Assembly (NCBI GenBank): GCA_036675265.1 | Contig: JAKFFJ010000051.1 | Span: 1 to 64,000 of the forward strand | Source of the DNA: CAMPJU01 sp036675265 | Lineage (GTDB): Bacteria > Pseudomonadota > Gammaproteobacteria > Xanthomonadales > Xanthomonadaceae | Direction: 5' to 3' | Length of the DNA stretch: 64,000 nucleotides | Part shown: one piece after another, positions 15,380 to 23,737 of the stretch | Numbering within the stretch: the first letter of the stretch is position 1 | Layout: each line of letters opens with the position of its first letter | Notes under the pieces: model-generated | Databases searched by the model: none | What the model saw: only the letters and a program-made list of their open reading frames with translations | Told to the model about the DNA's origin: nothing | Position numbers and translations under genes: made by a program

Positions 15380-16471
15380 ATGACCCGCAAGACACCCCTC
15401 AACGATGCCCATCGCGCGCTCGGCGCGAAGATGGTGGACTTCGGCGGCTGGGACATGCCGCTGCACTACGGTTCGCAGGTGGACGAGCACCACCAGGTGC
15501 GGCGCGACGCGGGCATGTTCGACGTCAGCCACATGACCGTCGTCGACCTGCACGGCGACGAGGTGAAGGACTTCCTGCGGCGCCTGGTCGCCAACGCCAT
15601 CGACAAGCTGAAGGCGCCCGGCAAGGCGCTGTACACCTGCATGCTGGACGAGCGCGGTGGGGTGATCGACGACCTGATCGTCTATGCGATGGGCGACACG
15701 CACTACCGGCTGGTGGTCAACGCCGCGACCCGCGAGAAGGACCTGGCCTGGATCCGCAACCAGGCACCCGCCGGCGTCGAGGTCCGGGAGCGGGACGACC
15801 TGGCGATGGTCGCCGTGCAGGGCCCGACTGCGCGCGAGCGGGTGCTGGGCCTGCTCGACGGCGACGCGGCGGCGCGCGCCGGCAAGCTCGCCCGCTTTTC
15901 CGCGGCCGACGTCCAGTCGCGCGACGGCACGCCACTGTTCCTGGCACGCACCGGCTACACGGGCGAGGACGGCTTCGAGATCGTCGTGCCGGCCGACCGC
16001 GTGGAAGCGTTGTGGCAGTCGCTGCTCGACGCGGGCGTCAAGCCGGCGGGCCTGGGCGCGCGCGACACCCTGCGCCTGGAAGCCGGCATGAACCTGTACG
16101 GGCAGGACATGGACGAATCCACCACGCCGTACGAAGCCGGGCTGGCCTGGACGGTCTCCCTGGACGAAGGCCGTGCGTTCATCGGGCGCGAGGTGCTCGA
16201 GGCGCAGCGCGGGCAGGGGGTGCCGCGGCAGCTGGTGGCCCTGGTGCTCGACGAGAAGGGCGTGCTGCGCCACGGCCAGAAGGTGGTGACCGCCAACGGC
16301 GACGGCGAGGTGCTGTCCGGGACCTTCTCGCCGACCCTCGGCAAGGCGATCGCCTTTGCGCGCGTGCCGGCAGGCGACCCCGGCGACGTCCACGTCGAAA
16401 TCCGCGGCCGCGCGCTGCCGGTGCGCGTGGTGAAGGCCCCGTTCGTGCGCGAAGGGAAGGCTTTACACTAA
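15380..16471 (+). CDS. gcvT: Glycine cleavage system T protein (aminomethyltransferase)
   Basis: It transfers the methylene group of glycine from the lipoyl arm of GcvH to tetrahydrofolate, releasing ammonia. The 363-residue product starts MTRKTPLNDAHRALGAKMVD. Motifs are FGGWDMPLHYGSQVDEHHQV, MFDVSHMTVVDL, GVIDDLIVYAMGDTHYRLVV, GYTGEDGFEIVVP, LGARDTLRLEAGMNLYG and RVPAGDPGDVHVEIRGRAL. The Asp of GARDTLRLEAG and the folate-pocket residues are intact. gcvH follows 60 bp downstream on the same strand; gcvP is not in the window. No glycine riboswitch is visible in the 70-bp gap upstream. Confidence 0.97.
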   Translation: MTRKTPLNDAHRALGAKMVDFGGWDMPLHYGSQVDEHHQVRRDAGMFDVSHMTVVDLHGDEVKDFLRRLVANAIDKLKAPGKALYTCMLDERGGVIDDLIVYAMGDTHYRLVVNAATREKDLAWIRNQAPAGVEVRERDDLAMVAVQGPTARERVLGLLDGDAAARAGKLARFSAADVQSRDGTPLFLARTGYTGEDGFEIVVPADRVEALWQSLLDAGVKPAGLGARDTLRLEAGMNLYGQDMDESTTPYEAGLAWTVSLDEGRAFIGREVLEAQRGQGVPRQLVALVLDEKGVLRHGQKVVTANGDGEVLSGTFSPTLGKAIAFARVPAGDPGDVHVEIRGRALPVRVVKAPFVREGKALH

Positions 16472-16531
16472 CCGCCCATCCACCCGCCGGCGCCTCGCCG
16501 GCCACCGCGACGCAGTCCACGGAGCACCCAC

Positions 16532-16924
16532 ATGAGCGAGATCCCAGGCGACCTGAAGTTCATGAAGTCCCACGAGTGGGCGCGCATGGAAGGGGACGGC
16601 AAGGTGACCGTCGGCATCTCCGACCACGCACAGGGACTGCTCGGCGACCTGGTGTACGTCGAACTGCCGAACGTCGGCGACCGCATCGAGGCCGGCAACG
16701 CCTGCGCCGTGGTCGAGTCGGTCAAGGCGGCGTCCGACATCTACGCCCCGGTGACCGGCACGGTCGTGGAGGTCAACGCCGCGCTGTCCGACAAGCCCGA
16801 GACCATCAACGAGGACGCCTACGGCGACGGCTGGATCTTCGTGGTGGAACTCGAGGAGCCTGACCAGCTGAAGGAATTGCTGGATCCGGACGACTACGCC
16901 GACCTCGTCGAGGACGGCAACTGA
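16532..16924 (+). CDS. gcvH: Glycine cleavage system H protein
   Basis: It is the lipoyl carrier that shuttles the aminomethyl intermediate between the P, T and L proteins. The 130-residue product contains the lipoylation motif AVVESVKAASDIYAPVTG with the modified lysine at residue 65. The flanking HEWARMEGDGKVTVGISDHA, GDLVYVELPNVG and DKPETINEDAYGDGWIF are standard. The gene ends the gcvT-gcvH unit and is followed by an intrinsic terminator 29 bp after its stop. Confidence 0.97.
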   Translation: MSEIPGDLKFMKSHEWARMEGDGKVTVGISDHAQGLLGDLVYVELPNVGDRIEAGNACAVVESVKAASDIYAPVTGTVVEVNAALSDKPETINEDAYGDGWIFVVELEEPDQLKELLDPDDYADLVEDGN

Positions 16925-16952
16925 CGCGTCGACGACACCGCGTGTCGAACGG

Positions 16953-16984
16953 AACCCGCGCCGAGAGGCGCGGGTTTTTTCTTG
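16953..16984 (+). terminator. Intrinsic terminator after gcvH
   Basis: An 8-bp GC stem cccgcgcc/ggcgcggg with loop gaga is followed by a run of six T then cttg. The stem can be extended by two A-T pairs. It is correctly placed after gcvH. Confidence 0.93.
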
Positions 16985-17323
16985 TCGGCGCGGCGTGCCG
17001 GGCCGGCAAGGGTCCGCGCACTTTCGCGCAAATCGGCTTGTGCATCGCGGTACGGCGGCGAGTGGCAGGCCTGCCCGTGCCGGCACGCGGACCAGGTTGC
17101 CGGCACCCGGCCGGTTGCATCGCGCCATGTTCGACGGTGTCGAAAACATAGTGGACAAAACTTCGCCATGTGGCTGGAACCCGCGCCATTGCTTGTTCCT
17201 GGCCCATCGATGTCGCGCGTGCAGGAAATCCATGCCGCGCGGCGTGCAACCGGACGGCATCTCCGGCCGCCCGTTCCCCACGCCCTGGCGCGGCAAGCGC
17301 CGACTGGACACCCCCCGGGGTTG
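16985..17323. other. 339-bp gap with no convincing gene
   Basis: Open frames here are short or continue senselessly into the histone-like gene, and none has a family motif or a good ribosome-binding site. The stretch holds one clear palindrome, ttcgac-ggt-gtcgaa (17130-17144), followed by the AT-rich aacatagtggacaaaactt, which could be a regulator site and promoter region, but no transcript with a recognisable product follows. Otherwise I see nothing in it. Confidence 0.5.
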
Positions 17324-17352
17324 TTGACAGTGGAAAAAACCGTGATTACGTT
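17324..17352 (+). promoter_or_regulatory. Sigma-70 type promoter before the candidate small RNA
   Basis: A perfect -35 hexamer TTGACA (17324-17329) is followed after 17 bp by TACGTT (17347-17352), in a locally A-rich stretch (tggaaaaaacc) that is unusual for this GC-rich window. Transcription would start near 17359. The -35 is strong and the -10 mediocre. Confidence 0.65.
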
Positions 17353-17358
17353 TCGCCC

Positions 17359-17526
17359 GAGCAGCCCGACTGCGGACACGAGTGAGCCGAGCCATCGCGA
17401 CAACACGAGCCACATTGCAACCATCCGCCCTGACAGTCACCACGGTGGACGGGACGCATCTCCCCCGCGAAAGCACGATGGCCACACCAGACACGACCCG
17501 CGACGCACTGCGCCGCGGGTTTTTTG
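17359..17526 (+). ncRNA. Candidate small RNA or attenuated leader of about 170 nt
   Basis: A promoter at 17324-17352 and an intrinsic terminator at 17496-17526 frame a transcript of roughly 170 nt. A frame starting at 17382 runs through the terminator and has no motif, and a short frame at 17478 (MATPDTTRDALRRG) reads into the terminator stem. No known RNA family was recognised; 6S RNA and tmRNA signatures were looked for and not found. It may be an independent sRNA, or the 5' leader of the histone-like gene with premature termination. Confidence 0.4.
17496..17526 (+). terminator. Intrinsic terminator upstream of the histone-like gene
   Basis: The stem acccgcg/cgcgggt with an 11-nt loop is followed by a run of six T and then gttg. 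It lies 155 bp before the start of the histone-like gene and has no coding gene immediately upstream, so it must end a non-coding or leader transcript. Confidence 0.8.
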
Positions 17527-17680
17527 TTGCGCGCGCCCGGCCCCTGGCCCGGTGCGGCGCAGCCCCCGAATCCGTACCGGCGCGCCCAGCGTGCCGGCGG
17601 TTGGCCGCGGGTCCCACTCCCGCGGCGATGCTTCGAACTGGGCAGTAACTCCAGCAAGTCCACTGACGAGGAGCCATCCC

Positions 17681-18211
17681 ATGGCCATGAAGAAAGCTGC
17701 GAAGAAGTCCGCCAAGAAGGCGACGAAGAAGGCCGCCCGCAAACCGGCGGCCAGGAAGACCGCGAAGAAGTCCGCCCGCAAGGCAGCCAAGCGCCCCGCG
17801 CGCAAGACCGCTGCCAAGAAGACGGCCCGCAAGTCCACCCGCAAGACGGCCAAGCGCCCCGCGCGCAAGACCGCCGCCAAGAAGACGGCCCGCAAGTCGA
17901 CCCGCAAGACGGCCGCCAAGAAGACGGCGCGCAAGTCGACCCGCAAGTCGGCGGCCAAGCGCCCCGCGCGCAAGACCGCGAAGAAGACGGCTCGCAAGAC
18001 GGCGCGCAAGTCGACCCGCAAGTCGGCAAGCAAGACCGCGCGTCGCCCGGCGAAGAAGGCGGCCAGGAAGGCCACCCGTCGTCCCGCGAAGAAGGCCGCG
18101 AAGAAGGCCGCCAAGCGTCCGGCGAAAAAGGCGGCCAAGCGACCGGCCCGCCGCGCGAGCAAGAAGTCGGCCCCGGTGACCATGCCGGCGCTGCCGACAC
18201 CGATGATCTAA
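17681..18211 (+). CDS. Histone H1-like DNA-binding protein (Lys/Ala/Arg-rich repeats)
   Basis: The 176-residue product is almost entirely Lys, Ala, Arg, Thr and Ser arranged as AAKK, KTARKSTRK and KRPARKTA repeats, like the C-terminal domain of eukaryotic H1 and bacterial Hc1/AlgP-type proteins. It is expected to bind and compact DNA non-specifically in the nucleoid. It ends with a different tail, SAPVTMPALPTPMI. The DNA carries tandem copies of a 63-bp unit (for example from 17791 and from 17854), so the length may vary between strains. The start at 17681 has a good gaggag site; an ATG two codons later is possible. An intrinsic terminator follows. Confidence 0.9.
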   Translation: MAMKKAAKKSAKKATKKAARKPAARKTAKKSARKAAKRPARKTAAKKTARKSTRKTAKRPARKTAAKKTARKSTRKTAAKKTARKSTRKSAAKRPARKTAKKTARKTARKSTRKSASKTARRPAKKAARKATRRPAKKAAKKAAKRPAKKAAKRPARRASKKSAPVTMPALPTPMI

Positions 18212-18240
18212 TAAGAAACCCCGATAACACCGTGATCCGA

Positions 18241-18279
18241 CTCCCTCCCCGCGGCCCAGGCGGGGGGGAGTTTTTTTTT
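18241..18279 (+). terminator. Intrinsic terminator after the histone-like gene
   Basis: The stem ctccctccccgc/gcgggggggag has one bulged base and a 7-nt loop, and is followed by nine T. It lies 30 bp after the stop of the histone-like gene. Confidence 0.92.
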
Positions 18280-18298
18280 GGGGCCGGCCGATGGCCGG

Positions 18299-19729
18299 TC
18301 AGAACGGTGCGGCGGTCGCCGTCGTGCTCTCGCTGCCGGGACGCCGCGGCAGCAGTGCGGGCGCCTCGTAGTGGCTGACGCCCCGTCCGGCGGGCAGGCC
18401 CTGCCGGTAGGCGAACATGGCGTCGTCCATGACATCGGCCGAGAGCCACTGGTGCCGGGACAGGCCGATCGCCCGGTCGAGGATCGTCGGCAGCAGGCCT
18501 GACGGCAGGCTGCTCTCGCCGTTCCAGAGGATCGCGATGCCCAGGTCGCGCTCCGGCAGCAATGCGATCACGCCGCGATACCCCTGCACGGCGCCTGCGT
18601 GGTAGACGAGGCGCTGCCCGGCGTAATCGTAGACGCGGAAGCCGAGGCCGTACCCCGCCTCGGAAACACGCGCGCGACGCCACGATGAAGAACGTGTCTC
18701 CGACGGGGTGGAGACGAGCGGTTCGTGGAGGGTGGCGAGCAACGGGGCAGGGAGCACTTCGGGTCGGTGGCCGCCCTGCGCGAGCAACCACTGCGCCATG
18801 TCGGACGCGCTGGCGTTGACGCCTGCCGCCGGGGCCAGCCGGTAGTAGGTCGGCTTCGGGCGCACCGACACCCAGCCCGACCGCGTGCGCACGTGCGGCC
18901 GCGCCCAGCTCGGGCTGGCCTCGATGCCTTCCAGGCCCAGGCTGGCATCGTGCATCCCGAGCGGACCGAAGATCCGCCGCTCCACCGCCTGGCTGTAGAA
19001 GTGGCCGGTGGCCGCGAACACCACGTCGCCAATCAGGCTGAACGCGACGTTCTGGTAGGTGTAGCACTCACCCGGGTCGCAGCGCAGCGGGGTCTCGTAG
19101 AGCTTGCGCACCAGGTCGCGGTAGTCGGCGTTACCCTCGATCGCCCGGTCGTACGTGTGGTGCGGGAGCCCGACCTGGTGGCTGAGCACGTCGGCGACCG
19201 TCAGCTGGCGTGATGCCGCCGGGTCGTGCAGGCGGAAGTCGGGCAGGAAGTCCTTGAGCCGGCTGTCCCAGCGCAGCGCGCCCTCGGAGACGAGCAGGCC
19301 GGTGATGGTCCCTGCGAACCCCTTGGACAGCGAAGCGAGCCGGAACACCGTGTGCTGGCCCACCGGTTCGGCGGCCTCGGTATCCGTGATGCCGTAGCCG
19401 CGCATGCTCAGCACCTGGCCGTCGTGCACGATCGCCATCGAGAGCCCCGGGACGCGCCGGCCTTCCACCAGCGCCTGCGCCATCGCCTCGAACTCGCGCA
19501 CGTCGAAGCCCTTGGCCAGCGGCATCGTGTCGACCGCGGTCGCGGGCGATCGGACTGGCGGCGACGCCCGCTCGGGCGTGACATCGACCAGGACCGGCTC
19601 CGCGACCCGGCCCTGCCCGCTGCCGGGAGCGTCGGTGGTCTGGGCGGTCGAGGCGAGCGCCAGCGGCAGCGTCAGGCCGAGCAGGGCGACCCGCCAGCGG
19701 CGACGCAAGGGCCTGTCCTGGTTCGGCAT
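18299..19729 (-). CDS. Class C beta-lactamase-related serine hydrolase
   Basis: It is a periplasmic serine hydrolase of the beta-lactamase/D-Ala-D-Ala peptidase fold (Pfam Beta-lactamase), 476 residues. It has an Arg-rich start and a signal peptide core VALLGLTLPLALASTAQ. The nucleophile motif is LASLSKGF with Ser133 and Lys136. The second element is YTYQNVAF (Y-x-N) and the third is YHAGAVQGYRG (HAG in place of KTG), as usual for this subgroup. Likely substrates are peptides, esters or peptidoglycan fragments; beta-lactam resistance is not implied. The ATG at 19729 is preceded by GGAGAGGTGG; longer upstream frames lack a signal peptide. Confidence 0.9.
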   Translation of the reverse strand: MPNQDRPLRRRWRVALLGLTLPLALASTAQTTDAPGSGQGRVAEPVLVDVTPERASPPVRSPATAVDTMPLAKGFDVREFEAMAQALVEGRRVPGLSMAIVHDGQVLSMRGYGITDTEAAEPVGQHTVFRLASLSKGFAGTITGLLVSEGALRWDSRLKDFLPDFRLHDPAASRQLTVADVLSHQVGLPHHTYDRAIEGNADYRDLVRKLYETPLRCDPGECYTYQNVAFSLIGDVVFAATGHFYSQAVERRIFGPLGMHDASLGLEGIEASPSWARPHVRTRSGWVSVRPKPTYYRLAPAAGVNASASDMAQWLLAQGGHRPEVLPAPLLATLHEPLVSTPSETRSSSWRRARVSEAGYGLGFRVYDYAGQRLVYHAGAVQGYRGVIALLPERDLGIAILWNGESSLPSGLLPTILDRAIGLSRHQWLSADVMDDAMFAYRQGLPAGRGVSHYEAPALLPRRPGSESTTATAAPF

Positions 19730-19880
19730 CGATTCCACCTCTCCGTCTCGTTCGGCCTGTCCGTCCGATTCTATGCGCCCGGGTTCGCGCCGGAGTGAAC
19801 CGCAGGTGCAGGGCTGCATAATGGCCACTGAACGCCCCGTCGACCATGACGGCCTCCACGGAATCACCCAGGAGCTTGCC

Positions 19881-20477
19881 ATGACCACCTTGCTGATCCT
19901 GATCGCGCTCGCCGCCATCGTCGTGTTCTGGGGCGTCGCGATCTACAACGGCCTCGTCACCGCCCGCAATGCCTTCAAGAATGCCTTCGCGCAGATCGAC
20001 GTCCAGCTCCAGCGCCGCTTCGACCTGATCCCGAACCTGGTCGAGACCGCGAAGGCCTACCTGTCCCACGAGCGCGGCACCCTGGAAGCGGTCACTTCCG
20101 CGCGCAACGCGGCGCAGGCCGGCCTGTCGGCCGCGAAGGCGTCGCCCGGGGATCCCGCCGCGATGGCCGAGCTGGGCCGCACCGAAGCCGCGCTGGAAGG
20201 CGCGCTCGGGCGGCTGCTGGTGACCGTGGAGGCGTACCCGGACCTCAAGGCCAGCCAGAACATGATGCAGCTGACCGAGGAACTTTCGAGCACGGAGAAC
20301 AAGGTCGCGTTCGCGCGCCAGGCGTACAACGACAGCGTGATGGCCTACAACAACAAGCGCGAGGTGTTCCCGGCGAGCCTGGTGGCCAACAACTTCGGCT
20401 TCAAGCCCGCCGCGCTGCTCGAGATCCCGGCCGACCAGCAAGCCGCGGTGCGCGCGGCGCCCAGGGTCGAGTTCTGA
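19881..20477 (+). CDS. lemA: LemA family protein
   Basis: The 198-residue protein has an N-terminal membrane segment (LLILIALAAIVVFWGVAIYN) and a helical domain with the family stretches YNGLVTARNAFKNAFAQIDV, QRRFDLIPNLVETAKAYLS and AYNDSVMAYNNKREVFPA. The N-terminus probably faces the periplasm. The biochemical role of LemA is not settled. The gene is followed 19 bp downstream by an M48 peptidase, a pairing seen in many genomes. An aggagctt site precedes the start. Confidence 0.95.
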   Translation: MTTLLILIALAAIVVFWGVAIYNGLVTARNAFKNAFAQIDVQLQRRFDLIPNLVETAKAYLSHERGTLEAVTSARNAAQAGLSAAKASPGDPAAMAELGRTEAALEGALGRLLVTVEAYPDLKASQNMMQLTEELSSTENKVAFARQAYNDSVMAYNNKREVFPASLVANNFGFKPAALLEIPADQQAAVRAAPRVEF

Positions 20478-20496
20478 GGCGTCGCAGCCCGACGGC

Positions 20497-22404
20497 ATGA
20501 ACTTCTTCGAACGCCAGGCCCAGGCGCGCCGGCTGTCGACGCGGCTGCTGGTGCTGTTCGGGCTGGCCGTGGCCGGGATCGTGCTGGCGGTCGACGCGGC
20601 GGTGTGGATCGCCTGGGGACCGCCGGGCGGCGGGCCGCCATCGCCTGGCGTGCTCGCGTTCGCCAGCGCGGCGACGCTCGCCGTGATCGGCCTGGGGTCG
20701 CTCTACCGCATCGCATCCCTGCGCTCGGGCGGTGACGCCGTGGCGGTGCAGCTCGGTGGCGTGCCGGTGCCCGAGGACACGACGGACCTGTCGCTGCGTC
20801 GGCTGCGCAACGTGGTCGAGGAAATCGCCATCGCCTCCGGCGTGCCGATGCCCGCGCTGTTCGTGCTCGAGCACGAGGCGGGCATCAATGCATTCGCGGC
20901 CGGCTACGCGCCTACGGACGCCGCGGTCGCGGTGACCCGCGGCGCGCTGGACCGGCTCAACCGCGACGAGCTGCAGGGCGTCATCGCCCACGAGTTCAGC
21001 CACATCCTCAATGGCGACATGCGCCTGAACATCCGGCTGATGGGCCTGCTGTTCGGGATCCTGATGCTCGGGCTGATCGGCAGGAAGGTGCTGTACCTGG
21101 GCGGGGGCGGTCGTCGCGGGCGCGGTTCGCTGCCGATCCTCGCCGCGGCGCTCGTGGCGATCGTGGTCGGCTACGTCGGGGTGTTCTTCGCGCGGATGAT
21201 CAAGGCCGGCATCAGCCGGACCCGCGAGTCGCTGGCCGACGCGGCGGCGGTCCAGTTCACGCGCCAGACCGCGGGCCTGGCCGGTGCGCTGAAGAAGATC
21301 GGCGGATTGCCCGGCGGCGCGCGCCTGGCGGACCGCGGCGACGCCGAAGAGGTCAGCCACATGCTGTTCGGGGACGGCGTCGGGTTCAGCGGCCTGTTCG
21401 CGACGCATCCGCCGCTGGTTGAACGGATCAAGGCACTGGAACCCGGGTTCGACGCGACCCGGCTGGAAGCGTTGTCGCGCCAGTGGATGCAGCACGCACC
21501 CGATGGCCTGGAGGAAGACGCGCGGCTCGGCTTTGCCGCGCGCGATGCCGGCGTGCTTCCCGATGACGCCGCGCAGTTCGCGGTCGACGCGGAGGCCGTC
21601 GCCGACCAGGTGTCGCAGCCGGGCGTGGACGATTACCAGCGCGCCGACGTGATCGTCGCGGCGCTCCCGGACGCATTGCGCGCCCTCGCGGCGCGCCGCG
21701 AAACCGCCATCCCGCTGGTGATCGCCCTGTTGCGCGACGATGACCCGGCGCTGGCCCGCCGCCAGGACGTCGAGGTCGCCGCGCGGCTGGGCTCGCCGGT
21801 CGCGAACGCGGCCCGCGAGTTGCACGCGGGGCCGCTGGCCGGCCTGCATTCGCTGCTCCGCCTCCCGCTGGCGTCGCTCGCGTTCCCGGTGCTGCGGCTG
21901 CGGCCGCGGCCGCAGCTCGATGCCTTCCTCGACACGGTGCACGCGGTCGTGCACGTCGATGCGCACGTGTCGCTGTTCGAATACTGCCTGGGCCGCCTGT
22001 TGCACGTGCAGCTGCGCGAGTCGCTGGATCCGTCGCGGCACGCCCGCTTCGGGCGGCGCAAGCCGGGGGACGTGCGCAGCGAGATCGCCACCCTGCTGTG
22101 CGTGCTGGCCCAGTCCGGGCACCAGGATCCCGCGGAGGCACAGCGCGCCTACCTCGCCGGCATGCAGCGCATCCTGCCGCGCGACCACCTGCCGTACCTC
22201 CCGCGCGACGAGGGCGCGCTGGCGCTCGACGCCACCTGGGCGCCGCTCGACCAGCTGGACCCGTTGGCCAAGCAGGCGCTGGTCGAGGCTGCCACGACGA
22301 CCATCGCGCACGACGGCCGCATGTACGCCCCCGAGGCCGAGCTGCTGCGCACGCTGTGCGGCGTGCTGCATTGCCCGCTGCCGCCATTGCCGGCCGGAGC
22401 CTGA
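20497..22404 (+). CDS. M48-family membrane metallopeptidase with a long C-terminal region
   Basis: The 635-residue protein is an HtpX/Ste24-related zinc endopeptidase. Two N-terminal membrane segments (LLVLFGLAVAGIVLAVDAAV, LAFASAATLAVIGLGSLYRI) precede the catalytic domain. The zinc motif is HEFSH at 165-169 with the third ligand in ESLADAAAV near residue 245, separated by two more membrane segments (RLMGLLFGILMLGLIG, AALVAIVVGYVGVFFARM). The 300-residue C-terminal extension is soluble-looking, longer than in HtpX, and of unknown function. It probably degrades or trims membrane proteins. The MFS gene starts directly after its stop. Confidence 0.92.
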   Translation: MNFFERQAQARRLSTRLLVLFGLAVAGIVLAVDAAVWIAWGPPGGGPPSPGVLAFASAATLAVIGLGSLYRIASLRSGGDAVAVQLGGVPVPEDTTDLSLRRLRNVVEEIAIASGVPMPALFVLEHEAGINAFAAGYAPTDAAVAVTRGALDRLNRDELQGVIAHEFSHILNGDMRLNIRLMGLLFGILMLGLIGRKVLYLGGGGRRGRGSLPILAAALVAIVVGYVGVFFARMIKAGISRTRESLADAAAVQFTRQTAGLAGALKKIGGLPGGARLADRGDAEEVSHMLFGDGVGFSGLFATHPPLVERIKALEPGFDATRLEALSRQWMQHAPDGLEEDARLGFAARDAGVLPDDAAQFAVDAEAVADQVSQPGVDDYQRADVIVAALPDALRALAARRETAIPLVIALLRDDDPALARRQDVEVAARLGSPVANAARELHAGPLAGLHSLLRLPLASLAFPVLRLRPRPQLDAFLDTVHAVVHVDAHVSLFEYCLGRLLHVQLRESLDPSRHARFGRRKPGDVRSEIATLLCVLAQSGHQDPAEAQRAYLAGMQRILPRDHLPYLPRDEGALALDATWAPLDQLDPLAKQALVEAATTTIAHDGRMYAPEAELLRTLCGVLHCPLPPLPAGA

Positions 22405-23715
22405 GTGTCCGCCCCCGCCCCGGTTCCCGCCCGGGTCCAGCAGGGCGAGTGGTACGCGGTTTCCGTCTCGTTCGTCTATTTCTTCTGCGTGCTGGCCGCG
22501 TACTACATGATCCGGCCGGTGCGCGAGCAACTGGCCGCGGCGGTGGGCTCGGTGCACCTGCCGGTGTTCTACGCGGCGACGCTGGTGGCGATGGTCGCGC
22601 TCGCGCCGGTGTTCGGGTGGCTGGTCTCGCGGTTCCCCCGGCGCATCGTGGTGCCGCTGGTGTACCTGGCCTTCATCGCCTGCCTGGTCGGCTTCATGCC
22701 GCTGTTCGCGCAGCCCGGCCTGCTCGGCACGCGCGCGCTGGGCACGCTGTTCTTCGTCTGGGTCAGCGTGTTCAACCTGTTCGTGGTGTCGGTGTTCTGG
22801 ATCTTCATGTCGGACATCTGGGTGCCCGCGCAGGCACGCCGCCTGTTCCCGATCATCGCGGTGGCCGGCACGGCCGGCGCGCTGGCCGGTCCTGCATTGA
22901 CGCGCAGCCTGGTCACCACGCTGGGCATCGCACCGCTGCTGCTGGTGTCCGCATCGTTGCTGGCGGTGGCGATCGCCTGCGTGGTGCTGCTGGGCCACTG
23001 GGCGCGCCGGCATGGGCAGCGCCGGCATGAAGCCGGGCATGACGCCGCGGTTGGCGGCGGGATGTGGGACGGCCTGAAGCAGGTCTTCCGCGACCCCTTC
23101 ATGCGCGGCATGGCGCTCCTGCTGCTGCTCGCCGACGGCATCGGCACCGTCAACTACGCACTGGTCGCCGATTACTCCGGCGCGACGTTCGCGGACGCGG
23201 TGGCGCGCACGCGCTTCGCCGCGAACCTCGACCTGGCGACCAACCTGTTGACGGCCATCGTCCAGCTGACCGTCACGCGCTGGATGTTGCCGCGGTATGG
23301 CGCGGGCCCGGCGATCCTTGGCTGGGCCCTCGTCAGCGCCGCCGCACTGATGCTCGTGGTGTTCGCGGCCGATCCCTATGCGCCGCTGGCCGGCACGCTG
23401 CCCGCGGTGGCCATCGCCCTGGTGGCCAGCCGGGGCCTGGCCTACGGCATGGCCGAGCCGGCCCGCCACAGCCTGTTCGCGCGGGTGCCGCGCAACCTGC
23501 GCTACAAGGGCCAGAACGTCGTGGACACCGCGGTGTGGCGCTTCGGCGACCTGGCGATCGCGTCCGGGATGAACGCATTGCGCGGGATCGGGGTGGGCAT
23601 CGCCGGGCTCGCCGGGCTGAGCGCACTGGCCGCCGCGGCGGCGGCGGCGCTCGGCTGGCGGCTGTCGCGGCGCGTCGAATCAACGCCGGCAGCGGGCGCC
23701 ATGCCGCCGCCATGA
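22405..23715 (+). CDS. MFS-type transporter, NTP/NDP-exchanger-like
   Basis: The 436-residue protein has about 12 membrane segments. It opens with VSFVYFFCVLAAYYMIRPVR, a start that resembles MFS proteins annotated as Npt1/Npt2 nucleotide exchangers. The fourth segment region shows VFNLFVVSVFWIFMSDIW. A cytoplasmic loop rich in His and Arg (HWARRHGQRRHEAGHD) lies in the middle. The start is a GTG immediately after the TGA of the M48 gene, so translation is coupled. The substrate is unknown; nucleotide exchange is a weak guess from the N-terminal motif. Confidence 0.8.
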   Translation: MSAPAPVPARVQQGEWYAVSVSFVYFFCVLAAYYMIRPVREQLAAAVGSVHLPVFYAATLVAMVALAPVFGWLVSRFPRRIVVPLVYLAFIACLVGFMPLFAQPGLLGTRALGTLFFVWVSVFNLFVVSVFWIFMSDIWVPAQARRLFPIIAVAGTAGALAGPALTRSLVTTLGIAPLLLVSASLLAVAIACVVLLGHWARRHGQRRHEAGHDAAVGGGMWDGLKQVFRDPFMRGMALLLLLADGIGTVNYALVADYSGATFADAVARTRFAANLDLATNLLTAIVQLTVTRWMLPRYGAGPAILGWALVSAAALMLVVFAADPYAPLAGTLPAVAIALVASRGLAYGMAEPARHSLFARVPRNLRYKGQNVVDTAVWRFGDLAIASGMNALRGIGVGIAGLAGLSALAAAAAAALGWRLSRRVESTPAAGAMPPP

Positions 23716-23737
23716 CATCACGGATGCCAACGTCCCG

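Noticed and set aside
12640..15456. A 938-residue minus-strand frame across the sigma factor, qmcA and nfeD region
   Set aside because: It runs opposite to clearly coding qmcA and nfeD and out of frame with the sigma factor.
17359..17526. 6S RNA or tmRNA
   Set aside because: No long closing stem with a central bubble as in 6S RNA, and no tRNA-like ends or tag reading frame as in tmRNA.
16982..18211. A 409-residue frame that would extend the histone-like protein upstream
   Set aside because: The extra N-terminal part has no motif and crosses an intrinsic terminator; the ATG at 17681 has a good ribosome-binding site and begins the Lys/Ala/Arg composition.
17681..18211. CRISPR-like array because of regular repeats
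   Set aside because: The repeats are contiguous coding units in frame, without unique spacers.
18299..19729. Functional beta-lactamase
   Set aside because: The fold and SxxK are present, but HAG in place of KTG and the wider family point to a general serine hydrolase; resistance cannot be claimed.
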